Assembly: GCF_900188005.1 (NCBI RefSeq)
Contig: NZ_FZNR01000014.1
Coordinates: forward strand, 169,476-233,475
Direction of reading: 5' to 3'
Source: Actinoplanes regularis
Lineage (GTDB): Bacteria; Actinomycetota; Actinomycetes; Mycobacteriales; Micromonosporaceae
DNA: 64,000 nt
Part shown: one piece after another, positions 1 through 8,412 of the stretch
How the letters are laid out: every line of letters starts with the position of its first letter
Position numbering within the stretch: position 1 is the stretch's first letter
Position numbers and translations under genes: made by a program
Notes under the pieces: generated by a model
Seen by the model: the letters and a program-made list of their open reading frames with translations, nothing else
Database searches by the model: none
What the model was told of the DNA's origin: nothing

Positions 1-290
1 TGGGCTGGGAGGCCGACGCCAAACTCCTGAAGAGCGCCGGGGCGACGGTGAAGCGCCTCGGCGGGTGCTGCGGCCTGGCCGGCAACTTCGGGGTGGAGCG
101 CGGGCACTACGAGGTGTCTGTCGCCGTCGCCGAGCAGCAGCTCCTGCCCGCCCTGGAGAAGGCCGAGGAGGGCGACATCTTCCTGGCCGACGGGTTCTCC
201 TGCCGGACGCAGGCGGACGACCTGGCCGACGTCGAGGGCGTGCACCTGGTCCAGCTGCTCGCCGACGCGCTGCCGGCCCGCAAGCGCTGA
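1..290 (+). CDS. C-terminal end of FAD-linked oxidoreductase with Fe-S (CCG) domain (partial)
   Basis: The frame is open from the window edge (codons from base 3) to TGA at 288-290, so only the last ~95 residues are present. The visible CCGLAGNFG motif, followed by HYEVSV and a GFSCR segment, matches the last cysteine-rich (CCG) half of Fe-S subunits in glycolate/D-lactate-type FAD oxidoreductases. In that family the cysteines bind an Fe-S cluster that passes electrons from a flavin domain. The flavin domain is expected upstream, outside the window. The GTG at 48 is internal. The substrate cannot be told from this end. Confidence 0.8.
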   Translation, partial: GWEADAKLLKSAGATVKRLGGCCGLAGNFGVERGHYEVSVAVAEQQLLPALEKAEEGDIFLADGFSCRTQADDLADVEGVHLVQLLADALPARKR

Positions 291-351
291 TCCGGACGCC
301 CCGCCGGTCGCCGCCGAGTGCGCGGCGGCCGCGCGGTGGCCTGGCGCGCGC

Positions 352-1362
352 ATGGTCGAATGGGGCATGCTGCTCGCCCCGATGCTCGCGGCCGCGATGG
401 CGGCCGGGCCGGTCTGCCGGATCGACGACAAGCGTACGGACGAGCTGTCCGGGCTGGTCGCGACCGCTGACGGCTATGTGGTGGTCAACGACGGGGCCGA
501 CGAGGCCTCGCACCGGAAGATCTTCTACCTGAGGAAGGACTGCTCGGTACGGCGGACGGTGTCGTTCCCGTCACGGCCGCGGGACACCGAGGATCTGCAG
601 CTCGGGCCGGACGGCACACTCTGGGTGGCCGACATCGGCGACAACGGCTCGAAGCGCGAGACGATCGGGTTGTGGAAGGTCGCACCGGGGTCGTCGAAGC
701 CCCGCCTCTACCGGATGGCCTACCCCGACGGGGCGCACGACGCGGAGGCGCTGCTGATCGCGCCGGACGGGACGCCGATCGTGGTGACCAAGTCACCGGG
801 GGCGGCCGGGCTGTACACGCCGGACGGAGCGCTGAAGTCCGGCGCGACGACACCGCTGAAGAAGGCCGGCGACGTCTCGGTGCCGATCACCACGACCGCC
901 AATCCGTACGGATTCGCCGGGCGGCTGCTGGTCACCGGCGCGGCGAGCAGCCCGGACGGTTCGCGCGTGGTGCTACGGACCTATGCGGACGCTTTCGAGT
1001 ACGACGTGACCGGCGGGAAGGTGGTCGAGGCGCTCGTCTCCGGCACGCCACGGACGATCCCGCTGCCCGACGAACCGCAGGGCGAGTCGGTGGCGTACAC
1101 GACCGATGGGACGGCGCTGCTGACCGTTTCCGAGGGGTCCGAGCCGAGCCTGATCAGCTATCCGCTGCCGTCCCCGCCGGAGCCCGCACCGTCACCTTCA
1201 CCGTCGCGGACCCAGCCGGTGCTGGCGCAGAAGGCGACGGTCGACGAGTCCTCCCGGCTCCCGCTCGTGCTCTTCCTGCTGGCCGGCACGGGTCTGGTCC
1301 TCGCCGCCGCGGTCGCGCTGGTGCGCCGCCGCCGGCCCGGCTCCGGTCGTACCGGAGAGTAG
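352..1362 (+). CDS. Secreted, C-terminally membrane-anchored beta-propeller-like protein
   Basis: A 336-residue protein. A short hydrophobic N-terminus (residues ~4-18, ending AMAAG) looks like a signal peptide. The middle has propeller-like repeats (LQLGPDGTLWVADIGDNG at ~81-98, GRLLVTGAASSPDGSRVVLR at ~190). A Pro/Ser-rich stalk (~272-286) follows, then one transmembrane helix (~304-323) with an RRRR stop-transfer tail. The layout implies an extracellular propeller on a stalk held in the membrane. No catalytic motif is visible and the function is unknown. It is monocistronic between the oxidoreductase end and a HEAT-repeat gene. Confidence 0.7.
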   Translation: MVEWGMLLAPMLAAAMAAGPVCRIDDKRTDELSGLVATADGYVVVNDGADEASHRKIFYLRKDCSVRRTVSFPSRPRDTEDLQLGPDGTLWVADIGDNGSKRETIGLWKVAPGSSKPRLYRMAYPDGAHDAEALLIAPDGTPIVVTKSPGAAGLYTPDGALKSGATTPLKKAGDVSVPITTTANPYGFAGRLLVTGAASSPDGSRVVLRTYADAFEYDVTGGKVVEALVSGTPRTIPLPDEPQGESVAYTTDGTALLTVSEGSEPSLISYPLPSPPEPAPSPSPSRTQPVLAQKATVDESSRLPLVLFLLAGTGLVLAAAVALVRRRRPGSGRTGE

Positions 1363-1487
1363 GGAAACCCGGCCCCCGGACGGCCCGGCGCCGGAGGGGG
1401 ATTTGTGCCCCGAAGGCGGGAGATCTGCGCTGGACAGGGTGATCCTCCGGTTGGCGCGCGGAGAACAGGACCACCATCATCTACCGC

Positions 1488-3506
1488 ATGACGGAGATCG
1501 GCCCGGCGCTGACCAGTGTGTACGACATCGACTGGCAGTCGCTGGAGTTCGGCTCCGCCGTGGCGCGGATGCTGGCGGAGCTGACCGCCGGTGATCCCGC
1601 CGCGATCCAGGGGCTGTACCGGATCGCACCGGACGGTGAGGATGTCCAGCCGTGGGTGGTGGCGGCCCTGCCGCTGCTGCTGGAACTGGTCGCCGACACC
1701 GGGCGGCCGGACCGTGGCCCGGTGCTGCGCCTGGTCGCCGATCTGGCGGGGGCGGACCGGACCTGGCAGATGTCCGGCGAGACGCTCCGGGCCAAACGGT
1801 TGCTGGCCGGGCACCCCGGGCTGGACGACCTGCTGACCGATGACGATCCACGAGTACGGGAGGCCGCGGCGTACGCGGTGCGGGCGGTCGCCCGGCTGGC
1901 ACCCCGGTTGCCCGGACTCCTCTGGGAGCGGTACACCGCCGAACCGGATCCGGCGGTGCGGGTGACCCTGCTGCGGAGCGGCGTGATCGCCGGGGCGGTG
2001 GGCAGCGGGCACGAGCTGACGAAGGTGTGGCTGGCGTGGGTGGCCGACAGCGACGCTGACCTGCGGGTGCGGATCACCGCACTGACCGAGATGGTGGCGC
2101 TGGCCGACCCGCCACCGTTCGATGTGGAGACGGCGCGGGACACGGTGCTGGCGGCGTACCGGGCGGGGCTGAACCGGGAGCCGGCACCGCTCGACGAGAC
2201 GGTCGCGCCGCTGCTGGCCGGGCAGCGGATGGCGGCGCGGGAGTGGACGCCCGGATATCACCAGGTGGTGAGCGCGGTGCGGGTCACCTACCGCAACGAC
2301 GTGGGCGAGCATCTGGAGCTGTTGCAGCGGATGCTGCAACTGGACGCGCGGGATGCCCGGCAGGACGCCCTGCACCAGGCGCGGTCGCTGGTGCAGCGGC
2401 TGCGGGGGCCGTACCGGCCGCTCGTGCTCCGCGCCGCTGAGCTGCTGTCCCTCCCGTCCGGCGCGGACCCGTCCGCCGTGGCCACCTCCGCCGCGGACGG
2501 CGATCCGCAGGTACGGGCGGCGGCGCTGCGACTGCTGCTCGGCATCGGTGAGGTCGCCCGGCCGGCCGCCGACGCGGTGTGGGCCACCCTGCCGCGGACC
2601 GGGCAGCGGATCCGTCCGCACGCCGGTCAGGGCTGGGTCGTCCCGGGCCTGTCCGGTCCGGTGCTCGGGCCGGCCGTGCGGATCCTCGCCGGGCTGCGTG
2701 ACGAGCGGATCCTGCCGATGCTGGAACGGCTGCTCGACGAGGTGCCGGACGCGAACCGGCTGTACCCCGCGATCGCCGGGTTCGGTCTGCGGGCGCGTGG
2801 GCTGAGCCGGACGCTGCGGCGCCGGCTGCGCGCGGTGGGCCCCGCCGAGGCGCACCGGGCGGGCCTGCTGCGCGCGTTGACCGCCGTCGCCCCGAACGAC
2901 GCCGCCGATCATCTGCTGCGCGAGCCGATCGACCTGACCACGCTCGGCCTGCTGGCGCGCGCCGGCCGCGCGGTCGCCGGCCGGGCCCCGGACCTCCGCG
3001 CGGCGCTGACCTGCGGCGATCCCGCTCTGGAGCTGGCCGCGGCGCACACGATCTGGCACGTCACCGGCGACGTGGCGGCGGCCGCGGCCGTTTACGACCG
3101 CTACTTCGACGACCGGCGGACCCGCCCGGAGCACGCGGTCGCGGCGATCGACGGGCTCAAGGCGCTGGGCATCCGCGTCAAGACCCGGGCTCGCCGGCTG
3201 GCCGCGCTGACCGGTGCCCGGACCGACGACACGGTGGTGGCCGCCGCCGCGGACGCGCTCTGGTGGGTGGCGGGAAACCGGGACGCGGTCCAGCGGCTGG
3301 GCCGGGTGTGGGAGTCGGCGCCGCGAACGCGGGCCCGGATCGCCCGGCTCTGGATGGCGACCGGGGACGTGCGGTACGGGGCCCGATACGCGCGGGCCGA
3401 GCTGGACACGGTGCTGCGGCACAACGTGAGCAACCTCGGATTGCCGGCCGCGGAGGTCAGCGCGGACGAAAGGCTGCTGGACCTGTGCCGGAAGCTGCTC
3501 GCCTAG
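1488..3506 (+). CDS. HEAT-repeat-like helical protein
   Basis: A 672-residue, Ala/Leu/Arg-rich soluble protein built of repeated helical pairs such as DDPRVREAAAYAVRAVARLAP (~120-140), DPAVRVTLLRSGVIAG (~155) and DPQVRAAALRLLLGIGEVA (~335-353). The D-P-x-V-R-x-A-A-L signature is that of HEAT/PBS-lyase-like repeats, which usually form curved binding scaffolds. No enzymatic domain, signal peptide or membrane segment is seen. The ATG at 1488 starts just before the conserved-looking N-terminus. The family is common and poorly characterised in actinobacteria, so the partner cannot be named. Confidence 0.75.
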   Translation: MTEIGPALTSVYDIDWQSLEFGSAVARMLAELTAGDPAAIQGLYRIAPDGEDVQPWVVAALPLLLELVADTGRPDRGPVLRLVADLAGADRTWQMSGETLRAKRLLAGHPGLDDLLTDDDPRVREAAAYAVRAVARLAPRLPGLLWERYTAEPDPAVRVTLLRSGVIAGAVGSGHELTKVWLAWVADSDADLRVRITALTEMVALADPPPFDVETARDTVLAAYRAGLNREPAPLDETVAPLLAGQRMAAREWTPGYHQVVSAVRVTYRNDVGEHLELLQRMLQLDARDARQDALHQARSLVQRLRGPYRPLVLRAAELLSLPSGADPSAVATSAADGDPQVRAAALRLLLGIGEVARPAADAVWATLPRTGQRIRPHAGQGWVVPGLSGPVLGPAVRILAGLRDERILPMLERLLDEVPDANRLYPAIAGFGLRARGLSRTLRRRLRAVGPAEAHRAGLLRALTAVAPNDAADHLLREPIDLTTLGLLARAGRAVAGRAPDLRAALTCGDPALELAAAHTIWHVTGDVAAAAAVYDRYFDDRRTRPEHAVAAIDGLKALGIRVKTRARRLAALTGARTDDTVVAAAADALWWVAGNRDAVQRLGRVWESAPRTRARIARLWMATGDVRYGARYARAELDTVLRHNVSNLGLPAAEVSADERLLDLCRKLLA

Positions 3507-3609
3507 GACAGGCTCGCGAAGACGATCAAACAGCCGAGACGACGCCCGCCGAGGCGTACCCTCCTTGAGGGGATATTTCGCGCTTTAGGAGTATTGAGAG
3601 GATTGCGGC

Positions 3610-4182
3610 ATGCGGGCGGCATTCGACAAGTTGATCTCGTGGACCGGATTACTGGGCGCAATTCTCCTTCTCTTCGCCGGAGGGTTGCTCACCTTTGCGA
3701 ACTCCTACATCGCGAACGAGGTGAAGTCACAGCTCAGCGCGCAGGACATCAAAATGCCCGAGGGCGCCGCGTTGGAGAAGCTCTCAGCGGACGACCAGAA
3801 GGCGCTGAAGCCCTACGCCGGCAGCCCGATGGACACCGGGCCGGAGGCCAAGGCGTACGCCGATCACTACATCAAGGCCCACATGACCGCGATGTCCGGC
3901 GGGAAGACGTACTCACAGGTCAGCAGCGAATACCTGGCGCTGCCCCCGGAGCAGAAGGCCACCCCGGACGGCCAGAAGATGGGCGACCTGCGGGTCACCC
4001 TGTTCCAGGGCAACACGCTGCGCGGTCTGCTGCTCTACGGCGCCGCGTTCGCGACGATGGGCACCATCGCGGGCTGGGCGGCGGTCGCGGCCTTCGTCGG
4101 CGCGGTGGTCCTGCTGGCCCTCGGGATCCTGGGCCTGCGCCACGCGAAGCGCGAGGACAAGCCGGGGCCCGTCACCACCTGA
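3610..4182 (+). CDS. Two-helix membrane protein of unknown function
   Basis: 190 residues. A transmembrane segment lies near the N-terminus (~10-32, GLLGAILLLFAGGLLTF) and a long hydrophobic stretch at ~138-175 ends in basic residues (RHAKRED). The extracytoplasmic loop between them (~35-135) is hydrophilic, with KLSADDQKALKPYAG and several Tyr/Lys-rich stretches. The ATG follows an AGGATT ribosome-binding-like sequence 6 nt upstream. No known catalytic motif is visible. It stands alone between a HEAT-repeat gene and a TSUP transporter, both on the same strand. Confidence 0.65.
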   Translation: MRAAFDKLISWTGLLGAILLLFAGGLLTFANSYIANEVKSQLSAQDIKMPEGAALEKLSADDQKALKPYAGSPMDTGPEAKAYADHYIKAHMTAMSGGKTYSQVSSEYLALPPEQKATPDGQKMGDLRVTLFQGNTLRGLLLYGAAFATMGTIAGWAAVAAFVGAVVLLALGILGLRHAKREDKPGPVTT

Positions 4183-4230
4183 CCGGCCGCGGCGGGCCGG
4201 GAGGCGCGAAGCGCCGGTAGCCTGTCGCGC

Positions 4231-4965
4231 ATGACCCCCGGAGAGGTGCTCGTCCTGTTCGGGGGTGGCCTGGTCGCCGGGGCGGTGAACGCGATCGCCG
4301 GCGGCGGGTCACTGATCACCTTTCCGCTCCTGGTCGGCCTCGGACTGCCGGGTGTCGCGGCCAATGTGAGCAACGCGCTCTCGGTGGCTCCGGGATACGC
4401 GGCGAGCGCCGTCGGCAGCCGTCCCGACCTCGTCGGGCAGGGCCCCCGGGTCCGGATGATCGTTCCGGTCGCCGTCCTCGGGACGTTGTGCGGTAGCGCG
4501 GTGCTGCTGTTCACCCCGCGCTCGGTGTTCGACTTCGTGGTGCCGTTCCTGCTGCTCGGCGCCGCGGCGCTGATGGCGTTGCAGAACCGGCTGCGCTTCT
4601 CCGGCGGGTCCTCACCACGTCGGGCCACGCTGCTGACGGTGTTCCTCTGCGGTTGCTACGGCGGATATTTCAACGCGGCCATGGGGGTGCTGCTGATCGC
4701 CGGCCTGGGCCTGGTGCTCGACGAGTCGCTGCAGCGGATCAGCGCGCTGAAGAACGTCTTCTCGGCGGTGGTCGGCGTGACAACGGTGCTGCTCTACAGC
4801 GTGTTCGGGCCGGTCGACTGGGCGGTGGTCGCGGTGCTGGGGCCGGCCACCATCGTCGGCGGGTTCTTCGGCGCGCGGCTCACCCGGCGGCTGCCGGCGG
4901 AGGGCCTGCGCTGGACCATCGTCGGGTTCGCGACCGTCGTCGCCGTGGTGCTGCTGCTGAGCTGA
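4231..4965 (+). CDS. TSUP/TauE-SafE family membrane permease
   Basis: A 244-residue integral membrane protein with about eight hydrophobic segments. The N-terminal GGLVAGAVNAIAGGGSLITF motif (~8-27) is diagnostic for the TSUP (TauE/SafE, DUF81) family. The second half repeats the pattern with GCYGGYFNAAMGVLLIAGL (~138-156), as expected of this internally duplicated family. Family members export or import sulfur-containing organic anions such as sulfite, sulfoacetate or taurine. The substrate here is unknown because no sulfur-metabolism gene is adjacent. Its length matches the family (~250). Confidence 0.85.
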   Translation: MTPGEVLVLFGGGLVAGAVNAIAGGGSLITFPLLVGLGLPGVAANVSNALSVAPGYAASAVGSRPDLVGQGPRVRMIVPVAVLGTLCGSAVLLFTPRSVFDFVVPFLLLGAAALMALQNRLRFSGGSSPRRATLLTVFLCGCYGGYFNAAMGVLLIAGLGLVLDESLQRISALKNVFSAVVGVTTVLLYSVFGPVDWAVVAVLGPATIVGGFFGARLTRRLPAEGLRWTIVGFATVVAVVLLLS

Positions 4966-5051
4966 GGCGGTCGCGCGGGTCGGCGGAGGTTTTGTCGTAC
5001 CTCTCGGGTATCAAGGTCTTTGTCACGAGAGACCGACGAAACGAGTTCCTG

Positions 5052-7181
5052 ATGCCTGCCGAGCCCGAGATCGCCCCCGTCGTCGACGCCGCGCACGCCG
5101 AGTCGTTCGACACCGCCGAGGAGTACAGCGCGGCGATCGAGCGGATCCGAGCGGCCGCGACGGCGTACTACGCGGGCACCGACCTGGCCATGGACGACGC
5201 GACCTACGACGCGCTGCTGGCCCGCGTGACCGCGACCGAGCAGGCGCGGCCCGACTGGGTGGCGGCCGACTCACCGACCGCGGTGGTCGCGGCCGGCGGG
5301 GGCGTGGGCGGCGACGTCGAGCACAGCACCCCGATGCTGAGCCTGGACAACGCGTTCGACGAGGAGGAGCTTCGCGCCTGGGCCGCCCGGCTCGACCGGG
5401 TGCTCGGCCGGCCGGCCGCCGGCTACACGGTCGAGCCCAAGATCGACGGCATGGCGATCGCCGCCCGCTACGTCGACGGCAGGCTGACGCAGGTCGCGAC
5501 GCGCGGCGACGGCCGCGCCGGTGAGGACGTGACCGTGCAGGCGCGGTCGGTCGCCGGCCTGCCGGCCGAGCTCACCAGGCCGGTGACGGTCGAGGTGCGC
5601 GGCGAGGTCTTCATGACCGACGACGACTTCGCCAAGGCCAACGATTTGCGTACGGGGCATGGCGGCCAGCCGTTCGCCAACCCGCGCAACGCGGCGGCCG
5701 GCACCCTGCGCGCCCAGGACCGGGCCTATCTGGCACCCCTCTCCTTCCTGGCGTACGCGGTGCACGACCTCCCCGGCGGCGAGGGGCTGACCCACAGCGC
5801 CGCGATGGCCGCGATCGCCGAGCTGGGCGTCTCCACCACCGGCGGCTCGGCGGCCGGCATGGCGGTGTGCACGACCGTGGACGAGCTGGTGGAGGCGATC
5901 GCGCGGCTGGGCGCGCAGCGTGCCACGCTCGGCTTCGACATCGACGGCGTGGTGATCAAGGCGGACGCCCCCGCCGACCGGGACGCCGCCGGCTCGTCCA
6001 GCAAGGCCCCCCGCTGGGCCATCGCGTACAAGTTCCCCGCCGACACCCGGACCAGCCGGCTGACCGCGATCGAGGTGCAGGTCGGGCGGACCGGGGTGAT
6101 CACGCCGGTCGCGGTGATCGAGCCGGTGCAGGTCGGCGGCGTGGTGGTCACCTCGGCCACCCTGCACAACTTCGACGACCTGGTCCGCCGGGACGTGCGG
6201 GTCGGCGACACGGTGTTCGTGCGCCGGGCCGGCGAGGTGATCCCGGAGATCACCGGGGCGAAACTCGACGAGCGCCCGGAGGGGTCCGAGCCGTTCGCCG
6301 CACCCTCGCAGTGCCCGCGCTGCGGCGGCGAGATCGACCGGTCGCAGAAGCGCTGGCGGTGCGCGCAGGGCCGGGCCTGCGGCGCGACCGAGTCCCTGGC
6401 CTACTTCGCCGCCCGCGACTCGATGGACATCGAGGGCCTCGGCGACAAGGTGATCCGCGCGCTGGTCGCGGCCGGCATGGTCACCGACCCCGCCGACCTC
6501 TTCGACCTGGACGTGGAGGCGGTGGCTCAGCTGGAGCGGCTGGGGCGCACCTCGGCGACGAAGCTGATCGCGAACATCGAGGGCTCGAAGCGGCAGCCGC
6601 TGTCCCGGGTGCTGACCGGCCTGGGGGTCCGGATGACCGGGCGGTCCATGTCCCGCCGCCTGGCCCGGCACTTCGGCTCGATGGAGGCGTTGTGCGCGGC
6701 GACGGTCGAGCAGTTGCAGGAGGTGGAGGCGGTCGGGCCGGAGCGGGCGGCGACCATCGCGGCGGAGCTGGCCGACCTGGCCCCGGTGATCGCCAAGCTC
6801 GCCGAGCGGGGCATCAACATGATCGAGCCGGGCGTCACCCCTTACGCGGAGCGGGCCGCCGCCCCGGTCGACGGTGACCCGTCGGCGCCGGGGAAGCGGC
6901 TGCCGCTGCAGAAGGAGGACGGCTCGCCGATGACGGTCGTGGTCACCGGCTCGGTGCCGGGCCTGACCCGCAACGAGGGCAACGAGGCGGTCGAACGCCT
7001 CGGCGGCAAGTCCTCGGGCTCCGTCTCGAAGCGTACCGACCTGGTCGTGGCCGGCGACGGCGCCGGCTCGAAAGCGGCCAAGGCCGAGGAGCTCGGCGTG
7101 CGCATCCTGCCGTCGGACCGGTTCGCTGCCCTGCTGGCCGCTCACGACGCCGGTGAGGAGCCGGATCTCGACTCGTTCTGA
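5052..7181 (+). CDS. ligA: NAD-dependent DNA ligase (LigA family, possibly an accessory paralogue)
   Basis: A 709-residue protein in the usual LigA size range. It would seal nicks in duplex DNA using NAD+. Domains seen in order: divergent Ia (YYAGTDLAMDD at ~39-49), adenylation domain with EPKIDG (Lys ~129 as the AMP-accepting residue) and TRGDGRAGEDVT, OB fold, four-Cys zinc finger (CPRC...C...C, ~425-445), HhH repeats, and a C-terminal BRCT (SGSVSKRTDLVVAGDG). The ATG at 5052 is chosen because the frame upstream to 4653 overlaps the TSUP gene and has no ligase similarity. The Ia region and zinc finger are less canonical than in housekeeping LigA, so a second copy elsewhere in the genome is plausible. 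Confidence 0.93.
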   Translation: MPAEPEIAPVVDAAHAESFDTAEEYSAAIERIRAAATAYYAGTDLAMDDATYDALLARVTATEQARPDWVAADSPTAVVAAGGGVGGDVEHSTPMLSLDNAFDEEELRAWAARLDRVLGRPAAGYTVEPKIDGMAIAARYVDGRLTQVATRGDGRAGEDVTVQARSVAGLPAELTRPVTVEVRGEVFMTDDDFAKANDLRTGHGGQPFANPRNAAAGTLRAQDRAYLAPLSFLAYAVHDLPGGEGLTHSAAMAAIAELGVSTTGGSAAGMAVCTTVDELVEAIARLGAQRATLGFDIDGVVIKADAPADRDAAGSSSKAPRWAIAYKFPADTRTSRLTAIEVQVGRTGVITPVAVIEPVQVGGVVVTSATLHNFDDLVRRDVRVGDTVFVRRAGEVIPEITGAKLDERPEGSEPFAAPSQCPRCGGEIDRSQKRWRCAQGRACGATESLAYFAARDSMDIEGLGDKVIRALVAAGMVTDPADLFDLDVEAVAQLERLGRTSATKLIANIEGSKRQPLSRVLTGLGVRMTGRSMSRRLARHFGSMEALCAATVEQLQEVEAVGPERAATIAAELADLAPVIAKLAERGINMIEPGVTPYAERAAAPVDGDPSAPGKRLPLQKEDGSPMTVVVTGSVPGLTRNEGNEAVERLGGKSSGSVSKRTDLVVAGDGAGSKAAKAEELGVRILPSDRFAALLAAHDAGEEPDLDSF

Positions 7182-7502
7182 GCGCGATCGGGCGACTCCG
7201 GGAACTTTTGCTCGCCCGCTTTAGACGTTTCGCGGGGTAACTCCGTTCTATTGGCAAAAGTGGTGGTGTTGAAGTCCGGGTACCGCCACTGAAACCAGAG
7301 TCACGGGGGGAATCGTGGACATATGGGAGCCGTTGACAAGTGCGGCGATGGGCCATCGGATCAGCTTTGTGACAGCCGGACCCGGCGGTGAGGGCGGCAA
7401 CAGCGTTCTCGCACGTACCGGTGATCGGGCCTGTGGACGGCGGTCTTACCTGGATCTTCGGGCCGCCTGGCGCCGGGGCCGGGACCGAACGGGCGGGACC
7501 AC
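7182..7502. other. Intergenic region upstream of the sigma-factor gene
   Basis: About 320 bp between the ligase stop and the sigma-factor start. It is less GC-rich than its surroundings (7205-7300). GGAAC at 7200-7204 resembles the -35 box of ECF-type promoters, with CGTTT about 20 nt further on, so autoregulation is conceivable but weakly supported. Its second half contains the possible 64-codon frame listed separately (7315-7509). No RNA gene or terminator was recognised. Confidence 0.4.
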
Positions 7503-7509
7503 GTGGTGA
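7315..7509 (+). CDS. Possible 64-residue leader ORF coupled to the sigma-factor gene
   Basis: GTG at 7315 is preceded by a purine-rich GGGGGGAAT, a good ribosome-binding site. Its TGA (7507-7509) overlaps a GTG (7506-7508) of the downstream sigma gene in a GTGA arrangement, typical of translational coupling. The predicted peptide is Arg/Gly-rich and resembles nothing known. It could be a real small protein, a translated leader controlling sigma synthesis, or only the transcript leader. The upstream ribosome-binding site is better than any directly before the sigma GTG. Confidence 0.35.
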   Translation: MDIWEPLTSAAMGHRISFVTAGPGGEGGNSVLARTGDRACGRRSYLDLRAAWRRGRDRTGGTTW

Positions 7510-8312
7510 AGGTCGTCACCGCCGAGACGCCGGGTGACGACGGTGATCCCGAGCATCCGGCCCGCTGGGCCGCGGCTCCGGCCGCGGCCCAGCGGATCAC
7601 TCCGGTCACGGCTCGACGGGCAGGGCGAGACGACCTGGTAGCGGCCGCTTCCGGGATCGGGCAGCCCGAAACGGCCACCCTCGGGACAGGACAGGCCGCA
7701 CCGTCCGTCGTCGGGACGGGGCAGGCCACACCGGCCGCGCCCGGGACAGGGCCGGCCACACCGGCCGCCACGGGGATCGGGCAGACCACAACGGGCGCGG
7801 CGGACGACGGGCACGAACCGGCGGAGGACGGCTTCGCGGAGTTCTACCGGGAGGCGTACCCGAGACTGGTCGGGCGGGCGATAACCCGCGGGCTCAGCCG
7901 CCACGACGCGGCCGACGCCGCCCAGGACGCCCTGGTCGGTGTCTACAAGCGCTGGGCGATGCTGTGCCCGCAGCCACCGGAGTCCCGGCTCCGATACGCC
8001 TCGACCGCCCTGGAGAACGCGGTGCAGAACGTGCGGCGGCGCTGGGTGCGCGACGCCGACCTGTCCGAGCGGCTCAGCTCGTTCGTACGGTTCGACGAGG
8101 ACGACGGCGGCGACACCGACGCGCTGGACCTGGTACGCGGTCTGCCGAAGCGGCAGCGGGCGGTCATCCTGCTGCTCGGCGAGGGCTGGTCCGCGAACGA
8201 GATCGCCACTCGGTTGAGGATCGGCGCCACATCGGTGCGCACCCACCTGCAACACGCGAGGAAGACGTTGCGACCCAAGCTCGAGGCCCGGAAGGAGAGC
8301 GACCGTGGATAG
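7503..8312 (+). CDS. ECF-like sigma-70 family RNA polymerase sigma factor with long repeat-rich N-terminus
   Basis: A 269-residue protein. Residues ~105-265 carry the two ECF regions: sigma2-like FAEFYREAYPRLVGRAI and HDAADAAQDALVGVYKRW, and sigma4-like LPKRQRAVILLLGEGWSANEIATRL with the HTH TSVRTHLQHARKTL. It would direct RNA polymerase to a small regulon. The first ~100 residues are unusual: a low-complexity run of ~10-12-residue imperfect repeats based on GTGQATPA (~55-95). The true start may be GTG 7503 or 7506. It overlaps by 8 bp a GTG (8305) inside the following tandem duplication. The next gene encodes a membrane protein in the position of an anti-sigma factor. Confidence 0.85.
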   Translation: MVKVVTAETPGDDGDPEHPARWAAAPAAAQRITPVTARRAGRDDLVAAASGIGQPETATLGTGQAAPSVVGTGQATPAAPGTGPATPAATGIGQTTTGAADDGHEPAEDGFAEFYREAYPRLVGRAITRGLSRHDAADAAQDALVGVYKRWAMLCPQPPESRLRYASTALENAVQNVRRRWVRDADLSERLSSFVRFDEDDGGDTDALDLVRGLPKRQRAVILLLGEGWSANEIATRLRIGATSVRTHLQHARKTLRPKLEARKESDRG

Positions 8313-8412
8313 GCCGACGTTGACGCCGGACGAGCACGACCTCGTCGCCGAGAAGGAGAGCGACCGTGGATAGGCCGACGTTGACGCCGGAGGAGCAGGA
8401 CCTCGTCGCCGA
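8291..8412 (+). repeat. 61-bp tandem duplication at the sigma factor / membrane partner junction
   Basis: Copy 1 (8291-8351) and copy 2 (8352-8412) differ at only two bases. The unit contains the ribosome-binding site (AAGGAGAG), the GTGGATAG stop-start overlap and the first ~16 codons of the downstream gene. Copy 1 therefore holds a complete duplicate of the translation-initiation region. This appears to be a recent slippage or unequal-recombination event. Confidence 0.95.
8305..8373 (+). CDS. 22-codon overlapping ORF created by the duplication
   Basis: GTG 8305 has its own AAGGAGAG site and opens a frame that starts like the downstream protein (MDRPTLTP). It then reads through copy 2's leader and ends in ESDRG plus TAG at 8371-8373. 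That is the same tail as the sigma factor, because both copies carry the same overlap. It overlaps the real downstream GTG at 8366 by 8 bp. It is probably translated and may act only as a coupling peptide; a stable product is doubtful. Confidence 0.4.
   Translation: MDRPTLTPDEHDLVAEKESDRG

Noticed and set aside
1158..3422. A 754-codon open frame on the minus strand opposite the HEAT-repeat gene
   Set aside because: Its translation is Arg/Pro/Gln/His-rich without domains and mirrors the plus-strand HEAT gene; it is a shadow frame.
4653..5051. An extended N-terminus for the DNA ligase
   Set aside because: It overlaps the TSUP gene in another frame and is Arg/Gly/Ala-rich, unlike LigA; ATG 5052 fits the family.
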